In this document: positions 1-7,448 of the stretch, piece after piece
How the letters are laid out: every line of letters begins with the position of its first letter
Numbering within the stretch: the stretch's first letter is position 1
Assembly (NCBI GenBank): GCA_023417655.1
Contig: JAEZFD010000067.1
Coordinates: 1 to 32,765 of the forward strand
DNA length: 32,765 nucleotides
Source of the DNA: Planctomycetota bacterium
GTDB lineage: Bacteria > Planctomycetota > Planctomycetia > Planctomycetales > Planctomycetaceae
Reading direction: 5' to 3'
Notes under the pieces: generated by a model
Told to the model about the DNA's origin: nothing
Databases searched by the model: none
What the model saw: the letters and a program-made list of their open reading frames with translations, nothing else
Program-made: the position numbers and the translations under genes

Positions 1-72
1 AGAGCCAACAACCAGGTCAGAGCCAACAACCAGGTCAGAGCCAACAACCAGGTCAGAGCCAACAACCAGGTC
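1..72 (+). repeat. Four tandem copies of an 18-bp repeat encoding SQQPGQ
   Basis: The unit AGAGCCAACAACCAGGTC occurs four times without a mismatch and may continue to the left of the window. The units are contiguous, with no spacers, and the length is a multiple of three. In the frame of the downstream coding region each unit reads Ser-Gln-Gln-Pro-Gly-Gln, so this is an in-frame coding minisatellite prone to copy-number change. Confidence 0.95.
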
Positions 73-518
73 AGGGTTCTGGCGGCGGCCTGATGAATCA
101 ACTCGCTCAACAGCTTGAGACTTCGCAATCGTTCGGCGGAGGCGAAGGGGGACTCGGGGCTCCATTAATGCCTCTCACCGGCGGCCAGTTCCGGGAATGG
201 TCCGACAGAATGAGGGACGTCGAAGAGATGCTCCCGACTTCAGAGCTACGCTCGCAAGCGGCCATGATTCGAGATCGGGCACGGCTCGAACGAGTGGAAG
301 TAAAACGACATTCTCGCCAGCCAAATCAGGAGATGGTCCGCACCTCGATCTATGGACCGTTACTCGATCTGCAGCAGCGAGTCGCAGAAGAACTCGCCAA
401 GCGATCCCCTGAGCAAAACCTCGTCCCCATCGACCGGGAACCGGTTCCAGACCAATACGCCGAGATGGTCAAAGCGTACTATGAACAGCTGTCACGGACG
501 CCGCAGCAACAACCGTAA
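3..518 (+). CDS. C-terminal part of a large Gln/Pro/Gly-repeat protein, DUF4175-like (5' partial)
   Basis: The frame is open from the left edge to the TAA at 516-518, so the true start lies outside the window; the ATG at 93 is internal. The visible part opens with four SQQPGQ repeats and a Gly-rich linker. A compact charged domain of about 110 residues follows, starting near FREWSDRMRDVEEML and containing IRDRARLERVEVKRHSRQP and a NLVPIDREPVPDQY motif. From memory this arrangement resembles the C-terminal region of large planctomycetal proteins annotated DUF4175, which have N-terminal membrane segments and a low-complexity Q/P/G stretch before a conserved tail. Those proteins are thought to sit in the cell envelope, but their function is unknown. 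That the region is coding is near certain; the family name is moderately sure, because the diagnostic N-terminal part is not in the window. Confidence 0.72.
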   Translation, partial: SQQPGQSQQPGQSQQPGQSQQPGQGSGGGLMNQLAQQLETSQSFGGGEGGLGAPLMPLTGGQFREWSDRMRDVEEMLPTSELRSQAAMIRDRARLERVEVKRHSRQPNQEMVRTSIYGPLLDLQQRVAEELAKRSPEQNLVPIDREPVPDQYAEMVKAYYEQLSRTPQQQP

Positions 519-630
519 TATCCTCCCGCCATCACGCATCCGACTGGACCCCTATCTCGTCATTCATTCAGTTCGAATCCTATCATCCCGAGATTTTTGG
601 ACTTAAATCAGACATGGCTGCCTTTTTAGC

Positions 631-648
631 TAGCGGCAGGATTTGAAC
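631..648 (-). other. 18-nt tRNA 3'-end-like fragment, possible attachment-site remnant
   Basis: On the minus strand these bases read GTTCAAATCCTGCCGCTA. This matches the T-loop, the 3' half of the T-stem and the acceptor end of a bacterial tRNA. The bases before it cannot form the 5' half of the T-stem and no D- or anticodon arm is present, so it is not a tRNA gene. Integrative elements often leave such fragments when they recombine at a tRNA 3' end. It lies 20 bp beyond the stop of the lone HEPN gene. It may also be a chance match; no second copy was found in the window. Confidence 0.3.
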
Positions 649-667
649 GCTTTTTACCTTCGTTCTA

Positions 668-2323
668 TCACTGGTCCAACAGGCTGATGAGTTCCGTTTT
701 ATCGGTCGCGTCCAGCAAGCCAATCCGTTGCTGTGCCCTTGCGATCAACTCAACTGGGCCAAGTCCTTCAGAAGTGCTGGAATGATGAATTCGGTCTACT
801 GCTGCTCCAACAAGTGGGGCCACCGCGCGAACTCCAGCTTCTAAAACGATCGAGTCCGTCCGCCCTCCGTGGGCGACAAGGTTGCGAAGTCGATAAAGTC
901 GCCGGAATGTGGCCTCTATGTACAGGTTGATCCGCTTGAGAGTGTTGACTGGGTCTCCCAGTAGTTGAACGATTCTCTTTGCTCCTGCTTCATCTTCAAG
1001 CCTACCGAACTTCGGCTGCGGGGCGGCGAGAAGGCGACGCATGATCTTGGCACATCTCTCCCGGTTGTTCGTAGCGATTTTGATTTCATTCGCAGTTTGA
1101 TCTTTGTTGGACTTTGCATAGGAAAAGGCCAGCGTTGTTAGTTCAGCCCGGACGAAGGAGGCTGTTACCAGAGCAGCGATTCGTACAGCTGTTTCGATTC
1201 GGTCGCCATCTTCGGCTGGTCCCATCGAAAGAGATTCTAAGGCCGCCCACCCACTGGTGACGGCAGCAGAAGATGGGCCGTGATCGAGTTCGGCAAGCAA
1301 CGAAATTGCTCGACTGATCCTTGGATTGCTTTCATCAACCGAGTAAATCATGTCCTGCCGTCTGATTGAAGCAACTTCGACTCCGCGATCAGGGGGAATG
1401 ATGGAAACTCGATCTGTCGATCCGGTAAGCCAGAAATACCCCAGTGATTCGATCGGCTTCCGGGCGCCGAGTACCGCTCGATCGCGAAGTGCAACGAACC
1501 GTGTGGCCGCCATGTTTTCCGCTGCAGGCCGGTCGCACGCGGTCACTGTGAAGGTGACCGCCCCCCCTACTCGCTCGTTGGCTTGGAATGGTGGGACATT
1601 ATTGTGTTTCATCCACGCAACTAATTCACCTCCGCGCATCCAACTTTCCGACTTCGTCTTCCCACTGTCAGGAGCAGACACGACCGGGAAGACGGCTTGG
1701 TAATTGGCAGGGGGCAGCGATGCCAGCGAGTGCAATTCTCGGATCAGATCGCCCGCTCTAGTTACGGTGGAACTCGGGGTTAGAACAGCGTCGCGAATGC
1801 AATGAGACACCGCTGTTAGGCTATGCCCGCTGTTTAGCAAGTGACTCACGACACACCGAGCACATTGCTCTATGACAGCATCAGGAAGTCCTTGGTCGAT
1901 GTGGTCGGCCCAACGTAGAAGATAGTTCGACTCCATCGCACGAATTGATTGCTCGATCGTTGCGGCGGAGAGTGACCCTGGCGTGATTACTGACTTACCC
2001 GTCAGTTGCCTCTGCAGGTATTTGCGCACATTGTCGTCACCGACTCCCGGGTCCTTACCAATCAAAACGGAGGTCGTGTGCTGGAGATTGGATAGAGACG
2101 CGTCCGACAAGATGCCATCCCGCCGGACCTTGGCTGCTTCGAGCACTTCCTTAAGCGAGGTAAGCGAGGAAACAGTCCACAAGGCTCGGTTCCATGCTGT
2201 CGGCGGTTTGCATAGTTCCCGCATTCGAATCGCCAACATCAGATCATTGTCCTTGACTGTGGGCATCGAGTCGTATATCCTCACTTGAATGAAACTAAGG
2301 GGCGACTCCGCGTCTGAACTCAT
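668..2323 (-). CDS. Uncharacterised protein with C-terminal HEPN-like (Apea-type) domain
   Basis: A 551-residue soluble protein with no signal peptide or membrane segment. Near the C-terminus, R480-N-L-V-A-H485 in the context YRLRNLVAHGG fits the R-x4-6-H motif of HEPN domains, where Arg and His form an RNase active site. It lies in helical sequence with an ATFRRLYRLR helix before it, as in Apea-like HEPN proteins. The first ~350 residues contain no fold I can name; they are mostly helical, and AALESL near residue 370 probably begins the HEPN bundle. Related HEPN proteins often act in toxin-antitoxin or abortive-infection defence, but no antitoxin or partner nuclease is adjacent, so such a role is inference. 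The ATG at 2321-2323 has only a weak ribosome site. The gene is alone between the partial gene on its left and the terminator of the PpiC gene on its right. HEPN assignment is fairly sure; activity is unknown. Confidence 0.75.
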   Translation of the reverse strand: MSSDAESPLSFIQVRIYDSMPTVKDNDLMLAIRMRELCKPPTAWNRALWTVSSLTSLKEVLEAAKVRRDGILSDASLSNLQHTTSVLIGKDPGVGDDNVRKYLQRQLTGKSVITPGSLSAATIEQSIRAMESNYLLRWADHIDQGLPDAVIEQCARCVVSHLLNSGHSLTAVSHCIRDAVLTPSSTVTRAGDLIRELHSLASLPPANYQAVFPVVSAPDSGKTKSESWMRGGELVAWMKHNNVPPFQANERVGGAVTFTVTACDRPAAENMAATRFVALRDRAVLGARKPIESLGYFWLTGSTDRVSIIPPDRGVEVASIRRQDMIYSVDESNPRISRAISLLAELDHGPSSAAVTSGWAALESLSMGPAEDGDRIETAVRIAALVTASFVRAELTTLAFSYAKSNKDQTANEIKIATNNRERCAKIMRRLLAAPQPKFGRLEDEAGAKRIVQLLGDPVNTLKRINLYIEATFRRLYRLRNLVAHGGRTDSIVLEAGVRAVAPLVGAAVDRIHHSSTSEGLGPVELIARAQQRIGLLDATDKTELISLLDQ

Positions 2324-2367
2324 CGGCTAGTCCAAGTGAGTCCTTCGCCGATAGCCCCAATCTTACA

Positions 2368-2395
2368 GAGGGCGGGAACCCTGGTTCCCGCCCTC
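2368..2395. other. Perfect 13-bp inverted repeat
   Basis: GAGGGCGGGAACC is followed by CT and then its exact reverse complement. As RNA it would form a very stable hairpin on either strand. Neither side is followed by a T tract, so it is a poor intrinsic terminator. It lies 45 bp upstream of the HEPN gene start, which fits an operator, a 5'-leader hairpin or a dispersed palindromic element. Confidence 0.6.
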
Positions 2396-2510
2396 GCTCG
2401 TTATATCTAGCTGTTAATAGCCGCTCAAGTTACGGTAAGCTCAGCTCCCCAGTCTTGGGCATCGACACTGAAAAGTTCGATTGCCGTCTTGGCATTCTAC
2501 CTCCAATTAA

Positions 2511-2541
2511 CGAACAAAGGCCTGTCCTGCGACAGGCCTTT
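2511..2541 (-). terminator. Intrinsic terminator of the PpiC-type gene
   Basis: AAAGGCCTGTC, a four-base loop and the exact reverse complement form an 11-bp perfect stem at 2516-2541. On the minus strand the stem ends in TTT and is followed by GTTCGTTAATT, a moderately U-rich tail. It lies about 40 bp past the stop of the gene ending at 2582 and separates it from the HEPN gene. Confidence 0.72.
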
Positions 2542-2581
2542 GGTGATTTCAGGGATTCAACCGGGGCAACCCGTTGGATTT

Positions 2582-3694
2582 TTATCGGGTCTGGGTGCCG
2601 GGTCGTGCGGCACTGGCCGGGGCAGGGTTCAGATTGACTGAACCAGGAGCCGAGCCGGGAGCTGATCCACTGACTGGCTGGATGGCCTTCGTCCCGGTTG
2701 AGCGGCTGGTCAGGAAATTATCCACGCGGGACTGATCACGAATGTCTTCGAAGACGCGGGCAACGGCCTTCTGAGTCTTTTCTTCGACCAGCTGTGCATA
2801 CAGGTCATCCCAGACGTCGCGGATGTCTTTCACGACAGGTTCGGTCGTTCCTTCGCACTTCAGAATCACATAGCGGTTCTCCGCGACCTGAATGACAGGA
2901 GAGATCTCGCCTGGCTTCAGACGGAAGGCTTCGTCTTCAACGTTCTTGCTGCCGCCGTGGCGACGAATCGGTGGAATCACGCCGCCCAGTGGTCGGGTGT
3001 TCGGATCTGCCGAGTACTCACGGGCGACCCGGTCAAAGTCATCCGGATTCTCTTTGCACTTGTCGAAGATCTGGCCTGCCTGACGCAGGTTTCCATCGAT
3101 CAGAATCAGACGAGCCTTCACGCGAGGACCGTATTCCCGTTCAAAGCCGATCCGCATGTCTTCTTCGGTCACTTCAACGGACTGGCCAGCGAGCTTTCGC
3201 AGAGCGAGCATCGGCCAGATCACGTCGTGATGATACTGCTGGCGGGTCAGCTTCCGCTCGGACTCCAGCATCTTGTACCAGGTATCGAGAGGCAGCTTGA
3301 ACTTGCTGGCCGTCGTGGCGACTTCCTTTTCGACTTCTTCCATCGTCACGGTGATCCCGCGTTTTTCACATTCCTGCTGAATGATCAGCCGGTTGATCAT
3401 GGTGTCGAGGACCTCTTGACCATGGCGGTTCACACATTCACGGGCGACGACGTCATAAGTGATTGACTGACCGTTGACCTTCGCCAGCACCTGTGCGGTG
3501 TTGGGCGAACTGGTCAGCGATGTTCGGCCTGCCTCAGCTCCCGCAGTCTGTGAAGCCGCAGGATTTGCTCGGAAAAACTGCAACCAGACACCGGCTGCGA
3601 CCAGCAAAACTGCCGTGCCTGCGAGGTAAGGAACGACGGAGCGACTTGCAGGTCTCGTCGTCTGTGAGTCTGGGGAGTGAGTCCGTTCACTCAT
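2582..3694 (-). CDS. Membrane-anchored PpiC-type peptidyl-prolyl cis-trans isomerase (SurA/PrsA-like foldase)
   Basis: The 370-residue protein begins with a short Ser/Thr/Arg-rich cytoplasmic stretch and one membrane segment at about residues 20-41 (VVPYLAGTAVLLVAAGVW). A SurA-N-like helical chaperone region follows at about 68-170 (AKVNGQSITYDVVAREC). A parvulin rotamase domain occupies about 193-280 and carries the family signature DFDRVAREYSADPNTRPLGG and later PGEISPVIQVAENRYVI. Parvulins catalyse proline isomerisation, and proteins of this build assist folding of secreted proteins on the outer face of the membrane. The last 40 residues are a low-complexity tail with two GSAP repeats, probably disordered. 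The ATG start at 3694 gives a complete anchor. A terminator follows the gene; 433 bp of non-coding DNA separate it from the propeller gene upstream. Family call is secure, client proteins unknown. Confidence 0.9.
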   Translation of the reverse strand: MSERTHSPDSQTTRPASRSVVPYLAGTAVLLVAAGVWLQFFRANPAASQTAGAEAGRTSLTSSPNTAQVLAKVNGQSITYDVVARECVNRHGQEVLDTMINRLIIQQECEKRGITVTMEEVEKEVATTASKFKLPLDTWYKMLESERKLTRQQYHHDVIWPMLALRKLAGQSVEVTEEDMRIGFEREYGPRVKARLILIDGNLRQAGQIFDKCKENPDDFDRVAREYSADPNTRPLGGVIPPIRRHGGSKNVEDEAFRLKPGEISPVIQVAENRYVILKCEGTTEPVVKDIRDVWDDLYAQLVEEKTQKAVARVFEDIRDQSRVDNFLTSRSTGTKAIQPVSGSAPGSAPGSVNLNPAPASAARPGTQTR

Positions 3695-4127
3695 AAGTCA
3701 GGGCTCCGATGATCGCCAAAGTGGAAATGAGGAGATGCCGTCTTGCAGAAAGTGGGTCCGTAACCTGGGTGAGGCAAATTGCGTTGCCGTTCACTTCGGG
3801 AAAACTCTGCAGGACAGCCATTCAGGGAAGGGGGCAGTGTGCATTCGATCTGCGTTCAATCTGTCGAAGGTCATCCTGTCACGCCCGAGGGCGCACTGTC
3901 CACGGATGCCCCGGAACGCAAGAGGCGGTTTACCGGAAATTTTCAAACCGGGTCAAGATCACTTCAGAAATCGAACGCTCTTGCCGAGGCGCGTGGAACC
4001 CGGGGGCGGGCAATCCTCACCTGATCCCGTGTTTCCGAGAGCAGTGGGCAAGGTGAATGGTGAGCAAATCGGTGGGGGATCCCTGAAAATCGTTCTCGCA
4101 GGATCACCAGTCACATTGTCACCGATA
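3695..4127. other. Intergenic region without a recognisable gene
   Basis: The region lies between two minus-strand genes. Plus-strand open frames of up to 138 codons cross it, but their Arg/Ser/Pro-rich translations and overlap with neighbouring starts look non-coding. A 6-bp stem (CGGTTT/AAACCG) near 3927-3951 is the only structure noted. The promoter of the PpiC-type gene must lie here or just upstream, but no convincing -35/-10 pair was found. Confidence 0.5.
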
Positions 4128-5096
4128 TCACCGACGCGCGAATTCCGGTAAGGGGGCGACCATGATAAATGCAACCAGTTTGCCATCCGGCGACATCTCG
4201 CCGATCGACACCTTGTATCCCGGTGGGCAAGGGAACGGCACTGGCTCTGCGTCCATATTTTGAAAATCCAGAGTGTACATCTGCTGCTTTTTGTCCCGTT
4301 CCAGGCCGAACATCAACTTGCCGTCGGGAGTGAAGGTGACCCGGCTCCCCAAGGGTGAGAACTGATGCCGCGTAATGACAGGGGCGTCAGTCGAGGTGGT
4401 GATCGTGTAGATCTCGCGCTTCCCGTCCGGCGTGTCGGCTGCACCTGAGATCAATTTTCCGTCGGCTGACCAGGAATAGTTCCAGTACACCGTTCGGTAG
4501 GGATGGTCGGTGTTCGTCGGGAAGAGGAACCGACGGCTTCCATCAGCGATCGTCTGCAGACAAATGTTGTGTTTACCTCCTTCATAAGCGGTAAACGAAA
4601 TGCAGGTCCCATCTGGAGACCAGCGACCACACCAGCCATCGGACGCGATCAGTTGTGGGGGATGTCCTTCTTCGTCGATTCGCTGCACCCAGATCCCGTA
4701 ATTAGGGGAATACCGGGAATAGACGAGATGCGTGCCATCAGGAGAAAAGGAGGGCATCGCTCCGTCACCCAAAATGCGCGGCTCCGAGCCATTCAGCGGG
4801 GCAACGACAATCTGTGCCTTCACATAGGTTTCGCCAAGACCACCTTTCCAGGCATCGAAGGCAATCATCTGGCTATCCGCCGACCATGCGGGCGATCCGC
4901 TATGCGTGTACCCGGGAATGTTCGTCAGGATTCCAAGGTGATCGCCGTTCGCGTCGGCGATCATCACGCGCTGCACATACTCATTGGGATCTTTCTCCGA
5001 TTCCTGGGCACTGGCCGGCTGAACGTTCAGACCTGCTGCGATTGCTGCCAGAACACCAGCCAGTCTGAGGCACTGAACCATCGAGTGTCGTTTCAT
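4128..5096 (-). CDS. Secreted TolB/PD40-type beta-propeller protein, copy 2
   Basis: From the chosen ATG at 5096 the protein is about 322 residues and begins with a signal peptide ending near NVQPASAQ. The mature part has repeated WD40-like PD40 signatures: SPAWSADSQMIAFD, MPSFSPDGTHLVYS, CGRWSPDGTCISFT, YSWSADGKLISG and VTFTPDGKLMFG, closed by MSPDGKLVAFIM. This indicates a six-bladed TolB-like propeller. Such folds bind proteins or ligands in the periplasm; nothing shows a catalytic site. It aligns along its whole length with the protein encoded just upstream (5185-6144), down to the shared RIDEEGH, DGSRRFLFP and YWNYSWSADGK motifs, so the pair is a tandem duplication. In-frame TTG-ATG codons at 5118-5123 are possible longer starts, but they would place nine extra residues before the signal peptide. 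Function is unknown. Confidence 0.85.
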   Translation of the reverse strand: MKRHSMVQCLRLAGVLAAIAAGLNVQPASAQESEKDPNEYVQRVMIADANGDHLGILTNIPGYTHSGSPAWSADSQMIAFDAWKGGLGETYVKAQIVVAPLNGSEPRILGDGAMPSFSPDGTHLVYSRYSPNYGIWVQRIDEEGHPPQLIASDGWCGRWSPDGTCISFTAYEGGKHNICLQTIADGSRRFLFPTNTDHPYRTVYWNYSWSADGKLISGAADTPDGKREIYTITTSTDAPVITRHQFSPLGSRVTFTPDGKLMFGLERDKKQQMYTLDFQNMDAEPVPFPCPPGYKVSIGEMSPDGKLVAFIMVAPLPEFARR

Positions 5097-5184
5097 ATTG
5101 CTTCTGCTTGAAGTGAGCATCAAGAAACCTGATCACTAAACTCGGTCTTGTGGTTCGTCTTCTCCGGACAGAGCCTTGCGCCAT

Positions 5185-6144
5185 TTATTCTTTGGCAAAA
5201 TCGGGCAAGGGTCGTTCCATGACGAATGCGATCAAGCTGCCATCCGGAGACATGATGCCGCCGTTCACTTTGTATTCCGGTGGAATTGGGACCACAACAG
5301 GCTCGGCCCCCTCCTTCTGGAAATCCAGCGTGTAGAGCTGGTGCTTCTTGTCCTTCGACAACCCAAACATCAGTCGCCCGTCCGGGGTGAATGTGACACG
5401 GTTGTCGATCGGGGCATACGGGAGGCGGATGAGTTTCGGATTCTCGCCTTCGGTCTCCATGACGAAGATTTCCTTCCCCTCAGGAGACTCTCCCATTCCA
5501 GCGATGTATTTCCCATCGGCCGACCAGGAATAGTTCCAGTACAGTTGCCGGTAAGGATTCTCGACTCCCGCTGGAAAGAGGAAACGACGGCTTCCGTCAT
5601 CAATGGTCTGCAGACACAGATTGGCGCGTCCGTTGTTGCTCATCAGGAAGGAGATCACCTTCCCATCCGGCGACCAGCGACCGCACCAGCCATTCTGGGC
5701 GATCATTTCAGGCGCATGGCCTTCTTCATCAATGCGCTGGACATAGATTCCATAGGGCGAGCTCCGACAATAGACCACCTTGTCGCCATCCGGAGAGAAC
5801 CATGGCATCGCCCCGTCACCGAGAACCATTGATTTGGTTCCGTCGAGACGAGCAACGATAATCTTCGAACCGGCTGAGTTCGAATTGCTTCCCCATGCAT
5901 CGATTGCCAGCATTTGCCCGTCAGGCGACCAGGCAGGTGATCCTTGACTGACAAACCCGGGAACGTGAATCGAGATTCCAACGTTCGAGCCGTCTGAATT
6001 GGCGATCATCACCCGGCGGCGATATTCCCCGGGTTTCAAATCCGTAGACTGAGCCGAAAGGGGGGATGCGGAGACCAGAACGGCCACCACTCCAGCTGCG
6101 AGACAAAAGATCGGGCCCCGAGTGTGAATCCACTTCGCGATCAT
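5185..6144 (-). CDS. Secreted TolB/PD40-type beta-propeller protein, copy 1
   Basis: The 319-residue protein starts at an ATG preceded by GGAAGAG at good spacing. A signal peptide ends near SASPLSAQ. PD40 blades are marked by SPAWSPDGQMLAID, MPWFSPDGDKVVYC, CGRWSPDGKVISFL, YSWSADGKYIAG, VTFTPDGRLMFG and a final MSPDGSLIAFVM. The most conserved stretches shared with copy 2 are RRVMIA, LGDGAMP, YVQRIDEEGH and KKHQLYTLDFQKEGAEP. Copy 2 starts 88 bp downstream on the same strand, so both may be co-transcribed. The function is unknown; the fold suggests a periplasmic scaffold or ligand-binding protein rather than an enzyme. The second copy may be a specialised version, because similarity is weaker around the loop after blade one (WGSNSNSAGS here, WKGGLGETYVK in copy 2). 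Confidence 0.87.
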   Translation of the reverse strand: MIAKWIHTRGPIFCLAAGVVAVLVSASPLSAQSTDLKPGEYRRRVMIANSDGSNVGISIHVPGFVSQGSPAWSPDGQMLAIDAWGSNSNSAGSKIIVARLDGTKSMVLGDGAMPWFSPDGDKVVYCRSSPYGIYVQRIDEEGHAPEMIAQNGWCGRWSPDGKVISFLMSNNGRANLCLQTIDDGSRRFLFPAGVENPYRQLYWNYSWSADGKYIAGMGESPEGKEIFVMETEGENPKLIRLPYAPIDNRVTFTPDGRLMFGLSKDKKHQLYTLDFQKEGAEPVVVPIPPEYKVNGGIMSPDGSLIAFVMERPLPDFAKE

Positions 6145-6338
6145 TGTTCACTCTTCCGACTGGTGACGAGCAACCTGATGAGCATGCACCTCACATGCAC
6201 GATCACAAATATGTCACGTTCACCCGGCAGTCACAATGTCAAACGGCCACGATCTCGAACGAATCCGAACCTTCCTGGTTCGTTAGAGTTCCAACTGCTC
6301 GTCAGTTCAGCCCTTCTCCTCGAGAACAGTTGGGAGAA

Positions 6339-7274
6339 TCAACACTCTTCCAGTCGGAGCCAGCCGGTGCCGTGATGGCGGGCATCCAATCGCTGATGGC
6401 CGGGATCAAACAGCACTTCCGCGAGGATCTCTGCCGATTCCACGATGCGTGGCCCAGGTCGATTGAAAAACTGATTGCCGTCAGCGACATACACGCGTCC
6501 CTGCTGCACGGCTCGCAATTCGAACCATTCAGGAGCGTCAAACAGAACTCCCAGTTCGGAGACGGTCCGAGGGATGTCGAACCCGCAAGGCATCATCAGA
6601 ATGACATCAGGATTCGCCTGAAGCAGATCCATCCAGCTGAAATAGGGAGAGTGCTGACCCGGAGTGCTCAGTAGTGATTTTCCCCCTGCGATCTCAATGA
6701 GTTCCGGAACCCAGTTGCCAGCGGACATCATCGGACTGAGCCATTCCAGACAGAGGATTTTCGGGCGGTGCCCACGACTTTCCCCTGCGACGCGGATGGC
6801 TTGCAGTCGATTCTGAAGGGAAGAGACAAGCTCAACTCCTCGTTCGGGATGTCCCAGCTCGTCTGCGGTTCGCTGAATGTCCTTCCAGATGTCATCGAGC
6901 GAATTGGGCTCGTGGGCGATGATCCGTGGCTGCGAGCTGACCATCTGACAGAGCGCCTGTTCGACGTCCTTCAGACTCACAGCGCAGACTTCACACTGTG
7001 TCTGCGTGATCACGTGAGTCGGCTGTAGTTCATTCAGCAGTGCAGCATCGACTTTGTAGATCGATAACGCATCGCCCACTGCCGCCCGAACCTGTCGATC
7101 AATCTCCGCGCTGCTGGCATTCACGTCGATTCGCGGCTCGGAGCAGACCGGGAGCCCGCGGATCGATTCCGGGAAATCACATTCATGCGACCGACCGACA
7201 AGGAGATCGCCGAGTCCGAGAGCGACAACGATTTCAGTGGCGCTGGAGATCAGGGAGACAACGCGCTGCGACAT
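6339..7274 (-). CDS. Cobalamin-binding BtuF-like protein (type III periplasmic-binding fold), no signal peptide
   Basis: The protein is 311 residues from the ATG at 7274, which follows AGAAGG at good spacing. An upstream in-frame start at 7364 would add 30 residues rich in Arg and Pro that look non-coding. The family signature is clear: RVVSLISSATEIVVALGLGDLLVGRSHECDFP, then THVITQTQCEVCAVS, HEPNSLDDIWKDI, PKILCLEWLSPMMSAGNWVPELIEIAGG and NPDVILMMPCGF. This is the two-lobed COG0614 fold that binds corrinoids or iron chelates. The TQTQCEVCAV motif marks a cobalamin-binding-like subgroup. No export signal and no btuC/btuD transporter genes are present nearby, so its role in uptake is unproven; a cytoplasmic corrinoid-related role is possible. 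It is insulated from the upstream oxidoreductase gene by a terminator. Confidence 0.82.
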   Translation of the reverse strand: MSQRVVSLISSATEIVVALGLGDLLVGRSHECDFPESIRGLPVCSEPRIDVNASSAEIDRQVRAAVGDALSIYKVDAALLNELQPTHVITQTQCEVCAVSLKDVEQALCQMVSSQPRIIAHEPNSLDDIWKDIQRTADELGHPERGVELVSSLQNRLQAIRVAGESRGHRPKILCLEWLSPMMSAGNWVPELIEIAGGKSLLSTPGQHSPYFSWMDLLQANPDVILMMPCGFDIPRTVSELGVLFDAPEWFELRAVQQGRVYVADGNQFFNRPGPRIVESAEILAEVLFDPGHQRLDARHHGTGWLRLEEC

Positions 7275-7337
7275 GGCGAGAACCTTCTGAGCAAACCGGG
7301 AACGTTGGTTCCGTGGACCAACAGTGAGCTGTCCGGG

Positions 7338-7381
7338 AAAAAAAGGGGTCCGCAATCGGAGCAATTTCCCGACTGCGGACC
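7338..7381 (-). terminator. Intrinsic terminator of the Gfo/Idh/MocA oxidoreductase gene
   Basis: GGTCCGCAATCGG and CCGACTGCGGACC at 7347-7381 pair over 13 positions with one mismatch around a nine-base loop. On the minus strand the hairpin is followed by CCCCTTTTTTTCCC, a classic U tract. It lies about 70 bp past the stop at 7449 and before the BtuF-like gene. Confidence 0.82.
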
Positions 7382-7448
7382 GGATTCTTTAACAGCGAGA
7401 TCAACGGAATTCCGCTGACCATCCGCGACTTACAGTGCCAGTGAAAAC

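Noticed and set aside
1..72. Possible CRISPR-like array
   Set aside because: The units are contiguous with no spacers, a multiple of three long, and in frame with the downstream coding region.
2440..2515. tRNA-like GTTCGATTGCC segment
   Set aside because: No matching T-stem, anticodon arm or acceptor stem could be drawn.
3735..4151. 138-codon plus-strand frame between the PpiC and propeller genes
   Set aside because: It has an Arg/Ser/Pro-rich translation with no family features, and its end overlaps a real gene on the other strand.
7275..7448. Cobalamin riboswitch upstream of the BtuF-like gene
   Set aside because: The only structure there is a terminator with a U tract; no B12-box-like conserved sequence was seen.
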